The notes under the pieces were generated by a model. The model did no database searches and was not told the origin of the DNA. It worked only from the letters and a program-made list of their open reading frames with translations. A stretch of 64,000 bases of DNA, from the NCBI GenBank assembly GCA_036346255.1, contig CM070622.1:34374751-34438750 (forward strand), given 5' to 3'. Numbering within the stretch: the stretch's first letter is position 1; each line of letters opens with the position of its first letter. Of the stretch, positions 59,307 through 64,000 are shown piece by piece. Both the position numbers and the translations under genes were made by a program. This DNA is from Ampelocalamus luodianensis. Its lineage: Eukaryota; Streptophyta; Magnoliopsida; Poales; Poaceae.

Positions 59307-59702
59307 TCTCTCCCCTAACCAGTCGAGCCGTGTCGTCTCCTCCACCAGACGTGACCCGCGCCTTGCCGGCTGCCGTCCTACGCCGGCGTGAGCCACTCCG
59401 CCTCCCTGGCCGCGACGCCGCCACCACCAGAAACTGCCCTTCCGCCATAGCCGCTCACTAGAAAACCCAACCACCGCCAGAAAACCTCGGGGAGTTTCCT
59501 ACGGTGGAGGGTTTCTAGCGGCGCCAAGGCTTCTGTTGGGCGGGGTTCCCTGCAGTTGGTGAGTCTGTGGAATTTTTGGTCGTATTAGCAACTTTTCATC
59601 TCGTATTTACACTAACGACCGTCTCTATTTTTTTTTTTTTTTTGCAAATATGGCACTGTTGCCTCACGGTCACCATGCGAGAACGCTCCCCGCCCGCCAG
59701 GC

Positions 59703-59740
59703 CCGTGCATGCACGGTGGCCGTGCATGAACGTTCATGCA
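59703..59740. repeat. Two adjacent perfect palindromes with RY motifs
   Basis: CCGTGCATGCACGG (59703-59716) and TGCATGAACGTTCATGCA (59723-59740) are both exactly self-complementary. Both carry CATGCA, the RY element bound by plant B3 factors. Confidence 0.85.
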
Positions 59741-59775
59741 TGGCCACCACGCATGAACGCCCTCGGCCCGCCATG

Positions 59776-60683
59776 TGTGAGAACCCGGGATTAGCATCCC
59801 AGATCTTCTGTGCTTAACTGAACTAGTCCCATGATCAGTGGCTAGCTCACACAGTAAACAGTGATAACACAACCATAATCGCTAAAAGTTATTAAATAAC
59901 AACAGAGTTGATTACAAGATAGCCTTACAGGACAACATTAAATAAACACAGCGGAAGACGATGAAGAAGTAGTGGAGTCCAGCTGATCTGCCACAGGCAA
60001 TCGACTGGGGTGGCGGCCTAGTCGTCATGATCCACACCTGAAGCGAAGTTCTTCTCCTCTGAAATTTGTTTGCATAAAGCAAGAATGAGCACAACTTCCG
60101 TGCTCGCAAGTTACACCCGTCAAATAACAGAATGACATGCATAAATGGATGTAACAAAGGAAGGCTTATAGTGTTATTTGTGCAAAAACAGCATTTGACA
60201 TTAAATACCACACTAAGTTCAAAAGCTCAAGTTTTATAAAATCTAAAATGGATTTTGTATTGATAAAGATAGTGTAGGCACCAACCTAACACCAATATAA
60301 GCACGGGCACTAACCCGGGGCTTCGACCCATAACTTTTCTCATGGACACCCATCCATGTCAAACTGTTTTACAAAAACATTTTGAAAACGAAGTCTAACT
60401 TGAGTGGCTTTGCCAGCATGTCCATGACCGTGGACACGGCTATTCGAATAGTTTTACACTCTGCAGAGGTTGTACAACTTTACCCACAAGACATGAATTC
60501 TCTAGTTGTTTGGCATCCGTCGATACCACCGCTCACTACCTTAGGTAAGCAGTCTAGAGCACGTGTCAAGGCCTTTACAATGCGCCATTCCACCATAGTC
60601 CTCACTCGCTAAGGTTTCACCCCCTTTGGACTACCCGTCCGCAGGGTTCAGGCCCCCTCTTGCGCCAGGTGGGACTAACATAG
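59776..60683 (-). repeat. LTR-C, first segment (minus strand)
   Basis: The + strand reads TGTGAGAACCCGGG, which is the LTR end on the minus strand, and includes the inverted CTATTCGAATAG and GGTGGTATCGAC motif blocks shared with LTR-A. It is interrupted at 60684 by a Copia element and continues from 62005 and 63413 toward the window end. Confidence 0.65.
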
Positions 60684-61999
60684 TGTTGGAGATATGCCCT
60701 AGAGGCAATCATTTTGATGATGATATTTCGTTGTATCCATGATTTAATAAATGTTCCTTGAATATTGCCTTTGTGTTGATTAACAAGTATGTGACTTGTT
60801 TGTGAAACTCTTTACTTGTATGGTTATTCTAAAGTTGTCCCTAGTCGGAGTTCATGTGAGGACACACGTGAATGATGGATTAGCACATGTATCGGTTGAT
60901 GACCATGTTTCACAGGTCATAGACATGGAGATGTCAAACCAATAATGTGGACACATGTTTAGAACATGGGGTTGGACCGACCCAACATGAGACATAGCTT
61001 TTATACTTATGGTTCTCTCTACACAATGTGTGCGCTTGTCCTTAGACTCGAGATTGTCGCATGTACTTGAGATGTGAATAGACCTACTTAGGGGCTATCA
61101 AACGCTACTCAAATCGGGTAGTTATAAAGGTAGCTTTGGGTTTGTCATGAAGCATCTTTGCGAGGCATGGTCGGTCGAGATGGGATTTGCCCCTCTCTGC
61201 AGAGAGATATCTCTGGGCCTCGAGTGATCGGATCGAGAAATGCATGGCCATGCTACTTAAGGTTAAGAGTTAACCTAGTAAGGGATTCGGATCACGGGAT
61301 CGAGAAAGAGTGGTCGCTTGGAGCTCGACCGAATATCGTGAGGCAAAGGGATTGGCATGTACATAACGTTGTGATGGTTCGTCCGATATGATCTTTACGT
61401 GCGTTTAGGAGTTGGCACGTCTTGCTAGAGGTCGCTACCAACTATTGACCAAGTATGTGTACTTGCGTCATGTCTAAACATACGTGAACCTATAGGGTCA
61501 CACACTTATGGGTGAAGCCTAATTCGGATTGGATCCGAATTAGGCGAGGCATTGAGTCCTAATGGGCCTCTATTCGTAGAAGCCCATTATAAGGACGTCT
61601 ATAAAAGGAGGCGGGGCGCATCGGTTAAGAGTTGAGTTTTTCGTGACATCCCCAAACCACGCCGCCACCCTCCCACGCCCTAGTCGCTCGCGCGGATCTA
61701 GTAGTCGGCGTGCGTCGCTTCCTCTGTGCGTGTGGATACCTTTGAAGGCGCCGCATCGTGGCGTTGGGACGAACGCGAGAAAGGAGGCAGACGTGGGGCG
61801 CCACGGCGAGGACGAGTAAGTAGTACGACTACTGCCCCGACGTCGCATCAACTTGGTGCGACTACTGCGCCCGACGCGGCGCATCAACTTCCGCACTGCG
61901 CGTCTAGTGGTAAGACCGTGATCTATAATCTGCGGTGATCTTGGTCTACGGGTATATTTTTTTTAATTTGCGCTAGTGTAGCCTACCCGTTTCCCTACA
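60684..61999 (+). repeat. 5' LTR of the BARE-like Copia element
   Basis: 1316 bp with a TATA box CTATAAAAGG at 61599-61608. Its last 377 bp match 63021-63407. Confidence 0.85.
61599..61608 (+). promoter_or_regulatory. LTR TATA box
   Basis: CTATAAAAGG in front of GAGGCGGGGCGCA; transcription would start near 61630. Confidence 0.65.
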
Positions 62000-62004
62000 C
62001 ATAG

Positions 62005-62090
62005 GTCATAACATAACTACCCACCGCACCAACACGAATGACCATAATGGAACTTTGTAAATTAATCAGCCAGGTCTTGCCCATACATAA
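62005..62090 (-). repeat. Duplicated LTR-C flank
   Basis: GTCATAACATAACTACCCACC...CAGCCAGGTCTTGCCCATAC matches 63413-63497 next to the second LTR. Confidence 0.88.
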
Positions 62091-63020
62091 CTAATCAGCC
62101 AGGATACCGCGAGGGGCGCTGCCCCTTCGAACCCCGCGGGGGGAAACCCCCTCGACCCCCTATCTGATAGATTGCGATTCTATGCATAAACTTGTTTTTG
62201 CAGGATGTATGTGACCAGTATGGCCTAATGTGTATGTGATGCATGTTTGTAATATTTGCATGACCTGCGTGTCGTGGGTACGGCAACACGACTGGAGCCA
62301 TTGTGTTGTCAAAGTATTGTATTAACGGCCTGCGTGCCGACATGTGATGATTCCTAGTATCCATGTATTTTATTACTAGTGTTATGAGTAATAGCTTATA
62401 GTAGTACTCGGAGGACACATCACTTGGAGGATGGCACACATGAACCATGGAGATGGAGATCATCATGGTGGATGATTCTATGGCGATGGAGATCACCATG
62501 AGAAAATGGGCCATCTTGAGTCACAACCGTGTGAATGCTATTCCTATTGTTTTACTCCTATGCATGTTTGAATGGTAGAAGTATAGCGATCCCTCACAAA
62601 ATGTTAAGTTAAACATATGCCCTCCCAATTAAACTTTGCACCATCCCATGTCTTGTAAATTGATGGTGGGTCTATAAAATTAGGGCACCATCAACTTTCC
62701 TTGACTAGATGGGTTTTGTATCGGATACTTACATGCATAAGGATTGGTGAACTTAACAAGGTTATTATAAAGGTTATGGGCCTTGGGGCATAAAGGTTGG
62801 GCGCCGGGGCATAGAGATGTCATCCAACAACAAGAGTCATATAGAGATATGATTAGTAAGGTGTTGCTTACCGAATTACCTTGTCTCCTAGCGGTGATGC
62901 AAAAGCTCACTGGTAGACTCGTTAATTGCGGATCTTGAATCTCTAAGAATCAATAGAGGGATGTTGATTTTAGTGGGAGTACATTCTATCAAATTTGTTT
63001 AATACAGTTTACTCTATCAT
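62091..63020 (+). other. Internal leader of the BARE-like Copia element
   Basis: Begins ATCAGCCAGGATACCGCGAGG, like a decayed primer-binding site (TATCAGAGCCAGG), then the GCGCTGCCCC...CCCCGCGG leader typical of these elements. No gag frame is present. It passes directly into a truncated LTR. Confidence 0.6.
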
Positions 63021-63407
63021 GGTTAAGGGTTGAGTTTTTCGTGACATCCCCAAACCCTGGCCGCCACCCCTCCCACGCCCTAGTCGCTCGCGCGGATCTA
63101 GTAGTCCGGCGTCGTCGCTTCCTCCCGCGTGTGGATACCTTTGAAGGCGCTGCATCGTGGCGTTGGGACGAACCGCAAGAAAGGAGGCATGCGTGGGGCG
63201 CCACGGCGAGGACGAGGAAGTAGTGCGACTACTCGCCTCGACGCGTCTTGCATCAACTTGGTACGACTACTGCGCCCCGACGCGGCGCATCAACTTCCGC
63301 ACTGCGGCGTCTAGTGGTAAGACCGTGATCTATAATCTGCAGTGATCTTGGTCTCTGGTAGAATTTTTTTTTAATTTGCGCTAGTGTAGCCTACCCGTTT
63401 CCCTACA
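63021..63407 (+). repeat. Truncated 3' LTR of the BARE-like Copia element
   Basis: 387 bp matching the end of the 5' LTR from GGTTAAG.GTTGAGTTTTTCG to CCCTACA, followed by CATAG. Confidence 0.88.
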
Positions 63408-63412
63408 CATAG

Positions 63413-64000
63413 ATCATAACATAACTACCCACCGCACCAACAGGAATGACCATAATGGAACTTTGCAAATTAATCAGCCAGGACTTGCCCATACAAGACA
63501 TGTGGTAGTACGATGTGGCTTAGCAAGATGCGGCTCGAAGACCGGTCCTTAAGCGACTGGCGACAACCATCGAACCACGGGCTTCAACCTACCCAGTTGA
63601 GCCCGTGCATAAACCTGCACCCACCAGACAACCGTTTCGCCCATGTCCAAACCATCATTTTATTTTATTTTTCCAAAGTCATTTATAAAACTCCCATGAC
63701 ACACCAATGCCAAGGGTACAATTTAAACAATAGTTGATTTCTGGCTGAAATTCCCCAAATGAAACATATTTGGTCTATAAGCATGGCTAAGCACAATATT
63801 TTCCAAATGATTCTAGTCCATACTATTTTATCAACTAGGTTTTATCTAGGGTGACAACATGTTTGATTAAATTATCAAAATTGGCCATACAAAGGATTTT
63901 AGGCATAACTATAAATTTAAAACATGAATTTAAATTACTGAATATAAATAAGCATGCAATAATAATTTGAAACAGAATTTAAATAATTTTAAATAATGGG
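63413..64000 (-). repeat. LTR-C, continuation to window end
   Basis: Resumes the minus-strand LTR after the Copia element. CCGGTCCTTAAGCGACT (near 63542) also occurs near 45041 in the long solo LTR, which supports family membership. It runs off the window. Confidence 0.5.

Larger units (their letters stand above)
60684..63407 (+). mobile_element. Rearranged BARE-like Copia element
   Basis: The full 5' LTR starts TGTTGGAGATATGCCCTAGAGG, the classic opening of BARE/Maximus-type grass Copia LTRs, and ends TTTCCCTACA at 61999. The duplication CATAG stands at 60679-60683, again at 62000-62004, and again at 63408-63412. After the first LTR come about 90 bases of flanking LTR-C sequence. Then comes a stretch of Copia interior (about 62091-63020) with no ORF, and a truncated 3' LTR. 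The order LTR, flank, interior, LTR, flank cannot arise from simple insertion. Confidence 0.8.

Overview
The window looks like a gene-poor piece of a grass (Poaceae) nuclear genome. The evidence is two plant genes with GC-rich coding exons and canonical GT-AG introns, a permease that reads like rice PUT1, and an otherwise continuous nest of plant transposable elements: Copia and Gypsy-type LTR elements, hAT, PIF/Harbinger-like, Stowaway and a probable Helitron. The species cannot be fixed from the sequence alone.

Two host genes can be supported. A GH17/X8 (beta-1,3-glucanase-like) gene runs on the + strand. Its 49-nt signal-peptide exon is at 2197-2245, its main exon at 11785-12705 and a Pro/Gly-rich tail exon at 13211-13545. 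Its first intron has grown to about 9.5 kb because a short-LTR retroelement (2723-11546) sits in it, itself hit by a full Copia element (2964-9369) and a solo LTR (9531-9972). A polyamine/amino-acid permease (PUT1-like) runs on the - strand in two exons (57090-58032 and 55519-56090) with a plausible TATA box. The two genes converge.

The space between them is the most informative part. About 950 bp spanning the GH17 tail, the intergenic DNA and the permease tail is present twice. The right copy (about 54635-55588) is uninterrupted. The left copy begins at 13505 and has been expanded by a Copia element (14028-22195, carrying a MITE and a second LTR element), two hAT-type elements (22405-23620, 23758-24632) and a probable Helitron (24745-54579). 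The right copy gives the empty site for each insertion, and most target-site duplications can be read off directly. The probable Helitron carries a fragment of a plastid dicarboxylate translocator (DiT2-like) gene, and is itself filled by about 24 kb of related Gypsy-type LTRs inserted into one another (27804-52026).

Right of the permease promoter lie a Stowaway-type MITE, a CT microsatellite, two adjacent perfect palindromes and a minus-strand LTR (from 59776 to the window end). That LTR is interrupted by a rearranged Copia element (60684-63407). No tRNA, rRNA or CRISPR was seen. Many repeat copies differ by single-base deletions in G/C runs, so some broken frames could be consensus errors.
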